64,000 nt of DNA, taken from Candidatus Proruminimicrobium quisquiliarum (GTDB lineage: Bacteria > Elusimicrobiota > Endomicrobiia > Endomicrobiales > Endomicrobiaceae). The notes beneath the pieces are model-generated. The model worked only from the letters and a program-made list of their open reading frames with translations. It was not told the origin of the DNA and searched no databases. Position 1 is the first letter of the stretch. Every line of letters starts with the position of its first letter. Location of the stretch: positions 1 to 64,000 of the forward strand of contig JAHDRN010000014.1 in NCBI GenBank assembly GCA_018433245.1, read 5' to 3'. Positions 8,774 through 17,998 of this stretch are shown here, piece after piece. The position numbers and the translations under genes were made by a program.

Positions 8774-9838
8774 TTAGTTTTTTGCAGTAGCAGTTGATGT
8801 CGCTTGAATATGATTATACAATATTTGAGCTATTTCTTTATTAGCTTTGGCCGTAGGATGTCCATCTGGCAGTTGATATTCTTCCCTTTTTAAATAAAAG
8901 TGTGCTTTTAGAAATATAACATCAAATTTTTCTTTCATTAATTTATCTAAAATTTGTGACTGAACAACTGGCCAAGCAATTATAGTTAATTTGGAATTAT
9001 ATTTCTCTTTTATAATTTTTTCTATTTCTTTTAAAGACTGTATTTCATAATCAATATAAAATTTTTCATTATATTTATCAATTACCGGTAAAAATATCTT
9101 TCTAAATATATAACTGCGTGCAAAAATAATTTTAAATAAACCTAACGGCTGTTTAACCCTGTTATATTCACCATTTTCATATATCATATTATCTGAAGGG
9201 TCTAAAATTCTAAAATTTCTGGGAATATGATCATAAATTAGAAAATAAAAAAAATGATTTATCTTTTTATTCGGGCATAAATCATATACTAAATCATTAT
9301 TTAAAATATTTTTTGATGTGTTTATTGAATGACCTGGGATTCCGCAATTTATAACATTCGCCGTGAAATTCATTAACTTTGAAAAATAATATGTAACAGT
9401 ATTTTCATCATTTAATCCCGTCCCAAAAACAAAAGAACAACCTAAAAAAACATAAGTATTTTCGGAATTAATTTTACCTTTAGTATATCTTAATTTATTA
9501 TCATATTGAGAGTACACAACATCTTCTTCTTTTTCTAAATTATTTGTGAATCTGCGATTATTAATTCCTTTATCAAAAGTTATATTAATTGCATTAATAT
9601 TTTCTATGTGCTTTATTGTAAAAAACCAAGGAGTACTATAACTGTCCTTAAAAGATAAAATATATTCACAAATAGCTAGTGATAAAAATACCGAAAATGC
9701 TCCTAGTAAAACAATTCTAAATGTTTGTTTTTTTATATATGTAGTCAATATGAAAAATACTGTGCTGAAAAAGAAAAAAATAAATACAAATTCATAATTT
9801 AAAAATATATATGATATCGATTTTAATATATTATTCAT
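8774..9838 (-). CDS. membrane-anchored SGNH-hydrolase-like protein (copy A)
   Basis: The 354-residue product has two N-terminal hydrophobic segments (about 10-33 and 40-62) and a C-terminal domain with SGNH-hydrolase blocks: block [12 protein letters not shown] (Ser in GCS), an INCGIPGHS segment, and a terminal [13 protein letters not shown] (block V Asp-x-x-His type). Such proteins are often O-acetyl esterases or transferases acting on surface polysaccharide or lipid; the substrate is unknown. It is clearly paralogous to the gene at 12983-14116 (same blocks, same closing motif HPTAKAN, similar length). It sits between ruvA and ruvB and is more AT-rich than either. Confidence 0.75.
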   Translation of the reverse strand: MNNILKSISYIFLNYEFVFIFFFFSTVFFILTTYIKKQTFRIVLLGAFSVFLSLAICEYILSFKDSYSTPWFFTIKHIENINAINITFDKGINNRRFTNNLEKEEDVVYSQYDNKLRYTKGKINSENTYVFLGCSFVFGTGLNDENTVTYYFSKLMNFTANVINCGIPGHSINTSKNILNNDLVYDLCPNKKINHFFYFLIYDHIPRNFRILDPSDNMIYENGEYNRVKQPLGLFKIIFARSYIFRKIFLPVIDKYNEKFYIDYEIQSLKEIEKIIKEKYNSKLTIIAWPVVQSQILDKLMKEKFDVIFLKAHFYLKREEYQLPDGHPTAKANKEIAQILYNHIQATSTATAKN

Positions 9839-9839
9839 C

Positions 9840-10445
9840 CTATAGATACTTTAAAGCTTCTTTAATTACATTCTCGACAGAAGTTTTTTCATTGTTTTTA
9901 ATTATTTTTGAAACCGCTTCTCTTGCCTGAAATTCTTTATATCCGAGAGCAATAAGACCCGCTATAGCTTCGGATATATTTTCATTAGCATCAATGCCAG
10001 ACCATTTTGCAGGATCGCTTACAATAATCCCGGATATTTTATCTTTTAATGCGGCTATAAGTTTTTCAGCCGTTTTTTTTGTAAAACCGAAAATACCTGA
10101 CAACATAGAAACATCTCTTGCCACAACCGCATTTTTAAAATCGGCAAAAGATTTTGATATTTTATCCATATATTCCATCGTTTTTTTTGCACCTGTACCG
10201 GGAACTTCATCTTTTATCAGAAGGAACATCTCTCTTTCCTCTTTTGACAAAAAACCGTAATGAGAAACAACTCCTCCGTACATACCGGTAGATTCAACGA
10301 TATAAAGTTTTATTTCATGGCCGCTCTGCGGAAGTTTTTCGCTTGATGATACCGTTATGTTTACGTCATATCCAGTACCGTTTACTTCAACTACGGCATT
10401 ATTTAAAGTTTTTAAAACTAAAGTTCCTCTGAAATAATCTATCAT
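9840..10445 (-). CDS. ruvA: Holliday junction DNA-binding protein RuvA
   Basis: RuvA forms the tetrameric platform that holds the four-way junction for RuvB. The 201-residue protein has the N-terminal OB fold (MIDYFRGTL...GTGYDVN), the helix-hairpin-helix region (about 70-140, PGTGAKKTMEYM and GIFGFTKKTAEKLI) and the C-terminal RuvB-binding UBA-like domain (ALGYKEFQAREAVSKI). Its ATG overlaps the stop of the S1 gene, so translation is coupled. Confidence 0.96.
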   Translation of the reverse strand: MIDYFRGTLVLKTLNNAVVEVNGTGYDVNITVSSSEKLPQSGHEIKLYIVESTGMYGGVVSHYGFLSKEEREMFLLIKDEVPGTGAKKTMEYMDKISKSFADFKNAVVARDVSMLSGIFGFTKKTAEKLIAALKDKISGIIVSDPAKWSGIDANENISEAIAGLIALGYKEFQAREAVSKIIKNNEKTSVENVIKEALKYL

Positions 10446-12115
10446 TATTCCTCTATTTGCTCCAATATATCGCCTAATGTCGGTTTTTCGTCATTTGAAG
10501 AGAATTGTTTTATTAATTCTCTCTCCATGGATTTTTCAAATTTCTTAATTGATATCTCAAGTTTTCTTTCTTTTGTATCGGCTTTAATTATTGTCGCTTC
10601 TATTTCTTCTCCTTCTTTCGGAAGTTCCTGTCCGCTATTCTCCATTGAAAGTTCCGTCTTTTTAAGCAGCGCTTCTATTCCTTCCTCAATTTCAACAAAA
10701 GCTCCAAACTCAAGAACTCTCTTAACTTTCCCTTTTACGGCTGTTCCCTGTTTATATTTTTTATAAGGATCCTGGCTAAGATGTTTCAATGAAAGAGCTA
10801 TTTCTTCATTCTGCGTATTTACAGACAAAACCATTACTTCCACTTCATCGCCCTTCTTTACTATATTTTCCGGATGTTTTACGCCTTTTGTCCATGAAAA
10901 ATTACTTATATGAATAAGCCCTTCTATTCCTTCGGGAAGTTTTACAAAAGCGCCAAAAGGCATTATATTTTTTACGATTCCTTTTACTTTCGTCCCGGGA
11001 GCATAATGCCTTGCGGCTTCTTCCCAAGGATTTGTATGCATTTTTTTAACAGACAGCGATATCTTTTTTGAAACTTTATCGCTTCCTATTATTTTAACTT
11101 CTAACTCTTTGCCGGCAACAACTTCTTTTTTAAACGAATTTTCACTGTCATTCCATGCATACTCGGAAGAATGCAAAAGGCCTTCAACTCCCGGTTCTAA
11201 TTCCACAAAAGCGCCGAAAGGCATTACTGACGTGACTTTCCCTTTTATTATAAGACCTTCCAAGTATTTTTCACCCGCAACATCCCACGGATTTGCCGCA
11301 AGCTGTTTCATGCTTAGTGAAATTTTCTCATTTTCTTTATCAAGCTTTATAATCTGTACTCTTACTATTTGACCTGCTTTGAGAAGATCTTCAACTTTTT
11401 TGACTTTATACCACGCAAGTTCTCCTATATGCAAAAGACCGTCTATGCCGCCTAAATCTATAAAAGCGCCGAAATTAGTTATTCTTGTAACGGCACCGTC
11501 TATAATCTGTCCTTCGGCAAGGGAATCTAAAGCCGCCTGTTTTTTTGCAAGTTTTTCATCTTCAAGAAGTTTTCTTCTTGAAAGACTTATTTTCTTATCA
11601 TCTCTGTTAAATTCAGTTATCGCAAATTCATAAGTTTTACCTACATATTTTTCGCCGTCTTTAACAAAATTGGAATCAACCTGAGATATATGCAAAAAAG
11701 CGTTTACACCTATATCTACTATAAAACCGCCCTTTACTGTTTTTAATATAGTGCCTGTGATATTTTTTTTATTTCTAAAATTTTCTTCCACTTTATCCCA
11801 TGCGGACTTTTCCATAACTTCCCTGTAAGAAAGCTCTATTTTGGGAAAAGTTCTTTTAATAAAAACTTTAACCTCGGCTCCTGTTTTAAGTTCTTTTGGA
11901 ATCTGATTTTCGGCAAATTCCGATTTTAATATAATACCGTCTGACTTCATTCCCAAATCAACCAAAAAACCGTCCGCATTTTCGGAAACTATTTTTACGC
12001 TGATTATTTCGCCTCGGTTAACTTTCATCTCGGGTCCGAGCAAATCGTCCATACTGATATTTTCGGCGTCTTCAAACACTGTTAAATTATCTAAATTATT
12101 ATTTTCTTTGTTCAC
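10445..12115 (-). CDS. rpsA: 30S ribosomal protein S1-like protein, six S1 domains
   Basis: The 556-residue protein consists of six tandem OB-fold S1 repeats (roughly residues 33-98, 115-183, 200-268, 287-355, 374-442 and 460-526), each with the GxVxxxxxFGAFVxL...GLLHxSE pattern; the first two are divergent, as in E. coli S1, where they bind the ribosome. S1 helps mRNAs dock on the 30S subunit. It follows ispH with a four-base overlap. The ispH-rpsA order is common in Clostridia and other phyla, some of which have an IspH-S1 fusion; here they are separate genes. Confidence 0.95.
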   Translation of the reverse strand: MNKENNNLDNLTVFEDAENISMDDLLGPEMKVNRGEIISVKIVSENADGFLVDLGMKSDGIILKSEFAENQIPKELKTGAEVKVFIKRTFPKIELSYREVMEKSAWDKVEENFRNKKNITGTILKTVKGGFIVDIGVNAFLHISQVDSNFVKDGEKYVGKTYEFAITEFNRDDKKISLSRRKLLEDEKLAKKQAALDSLAEGQIIDGAVTRITNFGAFIDLGGIDGLLHIGELAWYKVKKVEDLLKAGQIVRVQIIKLDKENEKISLSMKQLAANPWDVAGEKYLEGLIIKGKVTSVMPFGAFVELEPGVEGLLHSSEYAWNDSENSFKKEVVAGKELEVKIIGSDKVSKKISLSVKKMHTNPWEEAARHYAPGTKVKGIVKNIMPFGAFVKLPEGIEGLIHISNFSWTKGVKHPENIVKKGDEVEVMVLSVNTQNEEIALSLKHLSQDPYKKYKQGTAVKGKVKRVLEFGAFVEIEEGIEALLKKTELSMENSGQELPKEGEEIEATIIKADTKERKLEISIKKFEKSMERELIKQFSSNDEKPTLGDILEQIEE

Positions 12116-12990
12116 TTCTTTTTCTCCTGTTTTTTATCTTTTCGACCTGACTCACAAATTTTTTCTATTCTCCTTTTTATATTTTCTATTATCCAGTTAG
12201 GCGTTGAGGCTCCGGCCGTAATGCCTACCGTGGTTTTACTATTAAACCAAGATTTTTTTATTTCTTCAACATTTTCTATGTGATAAGTCTTTACAATTTT
12301 TGAACATATCTGATACAAACGTCTTGTGTTGCCTGAATTTTTACCGCCTATGACTATCATAATATCAACGGATTTTGCCAACCTTTCAGCAGCGCTTTGC
12401 CTGTCAAAAGTGGCCCGGCATATCGTGTTATAAATCTTAACTTTTGATATCCTTGAAATACATTCTACAATATTATTAAATTGTTTCGGACTTTGAGTAG
12501 TTTGACTAACAACGTGAATTACATCCGTTTTTCTGATTTTTTTAACATCTTTTTCCTCTTCAACAACAACGCATTTCCCTTTACCGTAGGATACCAAAGC
12601 AATAACTTCCGGATGTGTTTTTTCCCCGACAATTACAATTTGTTCGCTTTTATAACTTAATTTTTTAACTATATCCTGAGCCCTTTTTACAAAAGGGCAA
12701 GTCGCATCTATAACATCTATATTTTTTCTTTTTGACAGTTTTTCGTGAATCTTCTGTTCTATCCCGTGTGTTCTTAAAACGAGAATTCCTTTTCTTATTT
12801 TTGAATGATTCTCAATAACTTTTATCCCTTCTTTATCCAATCTTTTGACTTCCTGAGGATTATGAATCAAAGGTCCGAATGTATAAACTTTCTTATTATT
12901 GGCGGCGACTTTCTCGGCAAGCTCAATCGCTCTTTTTACGCCGAAACAAAAACCCGAGCTTTTGGCAATTTTTATTTGTTTTTTAATCAT
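12112..12990 (-). CDS. ispH: 4-hydroxy-3-methylbut-2-enyl diphosphate reductase
   Basis: IspH performs the last step of the MEP pathway, reducing HMBPP to IPP and DMAPP with a [4Fe-4S] cluster. The three cluster cysteines are in SSGFCFGVKRA, DATCPFVKRA and TICRATFDRQ; HTHPEV-type histidine segments (GEKTHPEV) and the GGKNSGNTRRLY substrate loop are present. I take the ATG at 12990, nine bases after AGAGG; an ATG two codons upstream is possible. The start overlaps the 3' end of the preceding SGNH gene, which has thus been inserted into the plsC-ispH pair without breaking coupling. Confidence 0.96.
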   Translation of the reverse strand: MIKKQIKIAKSSGFCFGVKRAIELAEKVAANNKKVYTFGPLIHNPQEVKRLDKEGIKVIENHSKIRKGILVLRTHGIEQKIHEKLSKRKNIDVIDATCPFVKRAQDIVKKLSYKSEQIVIVGEKTHPEVIALVSYGKGKCVVVEEEKDVKKIRKTDVIHVVSQTTQSPKQFNNIVECISRISKVKIYNTICRATFDRQSAAERLAKSVDIMIVIGGKNSGNTRRLYQICSKIVKTYHIENVEEIKKSWFNSKTTVGITAGASTPNWIIENIKRRIEKICESGRKDKKQEKKK

Positions 12991-14116
12991 CACCATCTGC
13001 CTCTGCAGCTATATTTTTATTTATATGATTATACAACAGTTCCGCAATTTCTTCATTTGCCTTTGCCGTAGGATGATCGTCATACGGTATTTTGTACTGG
13101 TTTTCATCTTCAAGCGGCTCAAAATAATCAGGGAGACTTATTATGTCGAATTTCTCGGACGCCAGCCTTTTTTTAAAACTCACATCAATCGAAGGCCATA
13201 CTATTATAGTAAAATCCGCCCCGTATTTTGATTTGGCCAAAGATCTTATTTCCTTCAGACTCTCAATCATATAATCTTCATAAAATCTTTCGTTCGACTG
13301 GTCTATTAAAGGCAAAAATATTTTTCTGAATATGTAACTTTTCGCAAAAATAATCTGTACCATTTCAAAAGGCTGTTTTGCCCTTGTCCATTTCCCGTCT
13401 TTATAAAGCCAGTTGTCGCTTCTGCCGTATTGTATGAAGTTAAAATTTCTCATTATCTGATCCGATATCAAAGAATAAATGAAATGTTTGTTTTTTGTTC
13501 TGCCGGCATATCTGTCAATAAGATTGCTGTTTAAAATATTCAACGAAAAATTCGTGCTTCTCCCTATCATGCCGCAGTTCAAAACATTTGATTTAAAACG
13601 CATCATTTTTGAAAAATAATACGGCAATGTCTGATCGTCATTAAGGCCTTCTCCGAAAGTGAAAGAACAGCCCAGAAAAATATAGGCATTTTTCGAGAAA
13701 AGATTGCCTTTTGTATATCTGAAAAAGGTGCCGAATACCGAATAATTCACGTCATAAATTTTATTGTATTGCTTCTTGCTTAAAAAAAGATCTTTTTCGG
13801 CTTCTTCTTTAAAAACATATCTCTTTTTTTGCCGGTCGTTTTCTTCTATATAAATTTTATGCTGAATATAAAATTTTTCTCTTTCGTCGGCAAGCTCTTT
13901 ATCTGGATCGGAATATCTGAATACGTCCATTTGAAAAGCAAGAACGATTTCAAAAAAACAAAGAACCGAAAAAACAGAAAATAAAACAAGGCAGATATTT
14001 TTCAAAAATCTTTTTTTGAAATAAAAAGACATTGCCAAAAAAATCAAACATCCGAATGAAAAAATGTATACGAAAAGATAATCCGTAATTACTTGATGCA
14101 AAAATTCAAGTTCCAT
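12983..14116 (-). CDS. membrane-anchored SGNH-hydrolase-like protein (copy B)
   Basis: The 377-residue protein is a paralogue of the copy between ruvA and ruvB. It has two N-terminal membrane segments (about 10-32 and 36-62), then SGNH blocks: FLGCSFTFGEGLND with the presumed nucleophile Ser, NCGMIGRSTN, and the closing DDHPTAKANEEIAELLYNH with the Asp/His pair. A charged insert (residues 75-115, rich in E and K) separates anchor and catalytic domain. It probably acts in the periplasm on a glycan or lipid ester, but this is inference. It lies between plsC and ispH, two bases after plsC. Confidence 0.75.
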   Translation of the reverse strand: MELEFLHQVITDYLFVYIFSFGCLIFLAMSFYFKKRFLKNICLVLFSVFSVLCFFEIVLAFQMDVFRYSDPDKELADEREKFYIQHKIYIEENDRQKKRYVFKEEAEKDLFLSKKQYNKIYDVNYSVFGTFFRYTKGNLFSKNAYIFLGCSFTFGEGLNDDQTLPYYFSKMMRFKSNVLNCGMIGRSTNFSLNILNSNLIDRYAGRTKNKHFIYSLISDQIMRNFNFIQYGRSDNWLYKDGKWTRAKQPFEMVQIIFAKSYIFRKIFLPLIDQSNERFYEDYMIESLKEIRSLAKSKYGADFTIIVWPSIDVSFKKRLASEKFDIISLPDYFEPLEDENQYKIPYDDHPTAKANEEIAELLYNHINKNIAAEADGDD

Positions 14117-14118
14117 TT

Positions 14119-14709
14119 TTATAATTCCTTGATTTTTTCCAATATTTTAAAAGACAGTTTAATATAATCTTCTTTTGTGTACTCTTTAGGCGGATATACC
14201 GGTTTGCCGTATTTTATAATTATTTGTTTAAATTTTTTCATGTTATTGGTGTTAACGATTTTGACAGGAACAACGGGAACCTGAGCAATGCAGGCAACCA
14301 TTCCGACTCCGGCTCTTGCTTTACCAATTATACCGTCTTTTGATCTTGTTCCTTCCGGAAACATTAAAAGAGCTTTTTTATTCTCAAGCAAAGAGAAAGC
14401 ATTTCTGAATGCAGACATATCCTGCATTCCTCTTTTAACCGGAAAAGCGTTTGTTCTTTTGATTAAAAAACCTAGAACAGGAATTTCAAACAATTCCTGT
14501 TTGGCCATAAAATATAAATCCTGATTCATAAAACAACCTGTTAGAGGCGGATCAAAAAAACTCATATGATTGGGAGAAATTATAACACCTGTATTTTCAG
14601 GAATATTTTCTTTACCTTCAGATTTACATCTGAATATAAAAAGAAACATTAATTTAAACAGAAATCTGCCGAAATAATATAAAACACTGCTTCCGTTTCT
14701 TATTTGCAT
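14119..14709 (-). CDS. plsC: 1-acyl-sn-glycerol-3-phosphate acyltransferase
   Basis: PlsC adds the second acyl chain to lysophosphatidic acid at the inner membrane. The 196-residue protein has an N-terminal hydrophobic segment (about 9-27), the HX4D catalytic motif NHMSFFDPP (His48, Asp53), and the glycerophosphate-binding FPEGTRSKDG. It overlaps the end of aroA by ten bases. In many genomes cmk lies between aroA and plsC; it is absent here. Confidence 0.93.
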   Translation of the reverse strand: MQIRNGSSVLYYFGRFLFKLMFLFIFRCKSEGKENIPENTGVIISPNHMSFFDPPLTGCFMNQDLYFMAKQELFEIPVLGFLIKRTNAFPVKRGMQDMSAFRNAFSLLENKKALLMFPEGTRSKDGIIGKARAGVGMVACIAQVPVVPVKIVNTNNMKKFKQIIIKYGKPVYPPKEYTKEDYIKLSFKILEKIKEL

Positions 14710-15977
14710 ATACTTTTTAAAACTTCATAGAAATTTGCAAATGATATCTGAACACAATCTGAATCAATAATTGTTGTTTGTCCTTCGGCAACAAGCCCCG
14801 CAATTGAAAGCGTCATTACAATTCTGTGGTCTTTAAAACTGTCGACATCGGTGCCTTTAAGTCTGGTTTTGCCTTTTATGATCAGTCCATCTTCCGTTTC
14901 CGTAATATCGGCTCCCATTTTTGAAAGCTGGCTGGCAACAGCTTTCAATCTGTCGCTTTCTTTTACCCGCAATTCTTTTGCGCCTGAAATAACAGTTATC
15001 CCTTCAGCCTGAGTCGCACAAAGAGCAATTATCGGGATTTCATCAATAAGAGTCGGAATTATTTTACCGCCGATTTCAGTTGCATGCAAATCGGAACTTA
15101 AAATTTCAATATCCGCGACTTCTTCGCCGGAAACAAAACTTACATCTTTGATCACTATATTTGCGCCCATATTTTTCAACACTTTTATTATTCCGCTTCT
15201 CGTTTCATTTATATTAACTTCTTTAATAGTTATTCTTGAATTTTTAACAATGAGACCCGCCGCCATGAAAAACGCAGCCGAAGAAATATCAGACGGCACT
15301 TTAATATTTTGCGCCGTTAATTTATTACATTTATGAACACTGACCGAAAGCCCTTTTTCAACAATATCCGCTCCGTATGCTTTTAACATTCTTTCGGTAT
15401 GGTCTCTTGATTTTTCCGGTTCGGTAAATTTTGTTACGCCGTCCGCATATAATCCTGCAAATAAAACGCATGATTTTACCTGAGCGCTTGCGACTTTGCT
15501 TATATAATCTATTGATTTTAAATTTTCCCCAGGATGAATTGTAAGCGGCAAATAATTATCATTTTTCGCAAAAATATTTACACCCATTTGTCTCAAAGGC
15601 TCTATTATTCTTTTCATAGGCCTTAAAGATAAACTTCCATCTCCGATTATAGTTACATTAAATTTTTGTCCCGCCAAAATACCGGCTAATAATCTTGTTG
15701 TTGTTCCTGAATTGCCGGCATCAATATCGCTGCTTGGCTTTTTCAATCCGTTTAATCCTACACCGTTAATAATCAGACGTTTGCCGTTTTGAACTATATC
15801 AACTCCCATTGATTTAAAAGCGTTAATTGTTGATATACAATCGGCGCTTTCAAGATAATTATCAATATGCGATACGCCGTTTGCCAGACAGGAAAGCATA
15901 ATTGCCCTGTGAGTAATAGACTTATCGGAAGGAACTGTTATTTCCCCTTCTAATCTGCCGATCTTATTAATTTTCAT
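14700..15977 (-). CDS. aroA: 3-phosphoshikimate 1-carboxyvinyltransferase (EPSP synthase)
   Basis: AroA joins PEP to shikimate-3-phosphate. The 425-residue protein shows the two-domain inside-out barrel signatures: VPSDKSITHRAIM at the N-terminus, DAGNSGTTTRLLAG, the LRPMKR segment, and LRVKESDRLKAVA with the catalytic region near residue 340. PEP contacts are as in class II-like enzymes. It sits in the operon DAHP synthase-tyrA-aroA and overlaps both neighbours by about ten bases. Confidence 0.97.
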   Translation of the reverse strand: MKINKIGRLEGEITVPSDKSITHRAIMLSCLANGVSHIDNYLESADCISTINAFKSMGVDIVQNGKRLIINGVGLNGLKKPSSDIDAGNSGTTTRLLAGILAGQKFNVTIIGDGSLSLRPMKRIIEPLRQMGVNIFAKNDNYLPLTIHPGENLKSIDYISKVASAQVKSCVLFAGLYADGVTKFTEPEKSRDHTERMLKAYGADIVEKGLSVSVHKCNKLTAQNIKVPSDISSAAFFMAAGLIVKNSRITIKEVNINETRSGIIKVLKNMGANIVIKDVSFVSGEEVADIEILSSDLHATEIGGKIIPTLIDEIPIIALCATQAEGITVISGAKELRVKESDRLKAVASQLSKMGADITETEDGLIIKGKTRLKGTDVDSFKDHRIVMTLSIAGLVAEGQTTIIDSDCVQISFANFYEVLKSICK

Positions 15978-16803
15978 TATTTATGCTCTTTCTTAAAAGT
16001 TTGTGAAGATTTTTTTTATTATTGAATGTATGAATAAATTTGCGCATATGGTCGCAAAATTCTTTTGTTAATTTTTGCAAATTTTTTTTATTTCCGAAAA
16101 ATATGGGGAGCCACATATCCGGAGACGACTTTGCGACTCTTGTTATGCTGCCGAATGACCCGCCGGTAATATTTTTTAACTGTTTATTTTTACTGTTTTT
16201 TTCTTTAAACATTCTAAAAAAATTGAAAGCTATTATATGCGGTAAATGACTTGTAAACGCAACAAGTTCATCATGTTTTTCGGCAGACATAAAAATAATA
16301 TTGCATCCTATATCTTTCCATATTTTCGTAATTAAGTTATTTTTTTTACCCGTAATTATAACATTTGTGTTTTTATAAAGATTTTGTTGGGCATATTGAA
16401 TTCCGTTTTTCTCTATACCGGCCATCGGGTGACAACCCACAAACAAAGGCAGATTTTTATTTTTTATGGTTAAAGCGTCTATTGTTTTTTGTATATTTAA
16501 TTTTACGCTGCCGATATCTGTTATTATTGTTTTTTTTGATACTATTTTTGCCGCTTTTTTGTACGTATCAATTACCATATCCGCCGGATAACATATAAAA
16601 ACCGCATCACAGTCTTTTATATCATTAATATTCGTAGAAAACTTGTCAACGGCTCCTTTTTGCTTCGCCGTTTTTAAATTCCGTATTTTTCTGCCAATGC
16701 CTAAAACAAAATATTCACGTTCTTTATTTATATAGACATTTCTCAATGCCATTCCTAAAGAACCGCCCATAAGTCCTACGCCTAATATTGCAACTCTTTG
16801 CAT
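15967..16803 (-). CDS. tyrA: prephenate dehydrogenase
   Basis: TyrA oxidatively decarboxylates prephenate to 4-hydroxyphenylpyruvate for tyrosine synthesis. The 278-residue protein has the NAD-binding Rossmann loop GVGLMGGSLG (7-16), the catalytic-region motif GCHPMAGIEKNG, and FTSHLPHIIAF, all typical of the family. No ACT or chorismate-mutase domain is attached. It is the second gene of the aromatic operon; its start codon overlaps the DAHP synthase stop. Confidence 0.95.
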   Translation of the reverse strand: MQRVAILGVGLMGGSLGMALRNVYINKEREYFVLGIGRKIRNLKTAKQKGAVDKFSTNINDIKDCDAVFICYPADMVIDTYKKAAKIVSKKTIITDIGSVKLNIQKTIDALTIKNKNLPLFVGCHPMAGIEKNGIQYAQQNLYKNTNVIITGKKNNLITKIWKDIGCNIIFMSAEKHDELVAFTSHLPHIIAFNFFRMFKEKNSKNKQLKNITGGSFGSITRVAKSSPDMWLPIFFGNKKNLQKLTKEFCDHMRKFIHTFNNKKNLHKLLRKSINNEN

Positions 16804-17819
16804 TAGATCTCTCTTTCTACGGCTTTTGCCAAAACCTTAAGTTCTGACATAAGTTTACTGTATTGATCCGGCAGCAGGCTTTGCGGACCGTCCGATAAGG
16901 CTTCCTCGGGTCTTGGATGTATTTCAAGAACCAAAGCATCAGCCCCGACCGCTATGCAGGCTTTCGCCATTGTAGGAACATGCTCTCTTATGCCTATACC
17001 GTGCGAAGGGTCCAAGACAATAGGTAAATGCGTCAATTTTTTTAAAACCGGAACCGCATTTAAGTCAAGCGTAAATCTTGTGGAATCTTCAAAAGTTCTT
17101 ATTCCTCTTTCGCACAACATAACGTTATAATTACCCTGTGATAAAATATATTCGGCAGAAAGAAGCAGTTCTTTAACGGTTGTAGCCATACCCCTTTTAA
17201 GCAATACCGGTTTTTTCTGCTTGCCGCATGCTTTTAACAGATCATAATTCTGAATATTTCTTGCACCTATCTGTACGATATCGCAATATTTGCTTACAAG
17301 CGGAACCTGCTCAACGGACATAGCTTCGCTTATAGTTGGCATTTTTAATTTTTTACCGGCTTCCTGAATATATTTTAATCCTTTAAGACCCAATCCCTGA
17401 AACGTATAAGGAGAAGATCTCGGCTTAAAAGCTCCGCCTCTTAAAATAGTTCCGCCCGCATTTTTAACTATTTTGCCTATTTCAAATAAAACATTCTTAC
17501 TTTCAATTGCGCACGGCCCTCCCATAATATGAACCTCTTTGCCGCCTATTTCCACGCCGTAAGGAAGTTTAATTACCGTATTCTCTTTTTTGAATTGCCT
17601 TGAAGCAAGTTTATAAGGTTTTTCTATTTCGCTTATATGATCTACTTCATCCATTGCTTCGAAATTTTCTTTATACTTTTCGGCAAATTCGCCTATCATA
17701 CCGATAATTGTAATATCAACGCCTCTTGATATATGAGGCAAATATCCGAGTTTTTTTATTTTCTCAACCACTTTTTTTTCATCTTGCTTTGTAGCTTTAT
17801 GTCTCAACGTAATAATCAT
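16803..17819 (-). CDS. aroF: 3-deoxy-7-phosphoheptulonate synthase (DAHP synthase, AroF/KDO8PS-like type)
   Basis: This enzyme condenses PEP and erythrose-4-phosphate, the first step of the shikimate pathway. The 338-residue form has an N-terminal ferredoxin-like regulatory domain (about 1-68), as in Thermotoga-type enzymes where it mediates tyrosine inhibition, and a TIM barrel with [29 protein letters not shown] and DPSHGIG. The start at 17819 is chosen because a GGGGGAT ribosome site lies 8 bases upstream; the open frame extends 26 codons further but through the promoter. It leads the long minus-strand operon. Confidence 0.95.
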   Translation of the reverse strand: MIITLRHKATKQDEKKVVEKIKKLGYLPHISRGVDITIIGMIGEFAEKYKENFEAMDEVDHISEIEKPYKLASRQFKKENTVIKLPYGVEIGGKEVHIMGGPCAIESKNVLFEIGKIVKNAGGTILRGGAFKPRSSPYTFQGLGLKGLKYIQEAGKKLKMPTISEAMSVEQVPLVSKYCDIVQIGARNIQNYDLLKACGKQKKPVLLKRGMATTVKELLLSAEYILSQGNYNVMLCERGIRTFEDSTRFTLDLNAVPVLKKLTHLPIVLDPSHGIGIREHVPTMAKACIAVGADALVLEIHPRPEEALSDGPQSLLPDQYSKLMSELKVLAKAVEREI

Positions 17820-17850
17820 CTTACTATCCCCCAATAAACATTTGTACCGT

Positions 17851-17879
17851 ATTATACTTTTTTTATGTCTATTACACAA
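17851..17879 (-). promoter_or_regulatory. promoter of the aro-pls-isp-rps-ruv operon
   Basis: Minus strand: -35 TTGTGT (17874-17879), 17-base spacer, -10 TATAAT (17851-17856), about 32 bases before the DAHP synthase start codon. Confidence 0.65.
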
Positions 17880-17998
17880 TCTCAATATATACTTCAAATA
17901 TTAGACAAATGCAATCAGAATTAGTAACATTTACAAGTAATAATTATAGGATAATTATTATTTTATTATATATATATTCGTTTTTGTAAATTTTAAGA

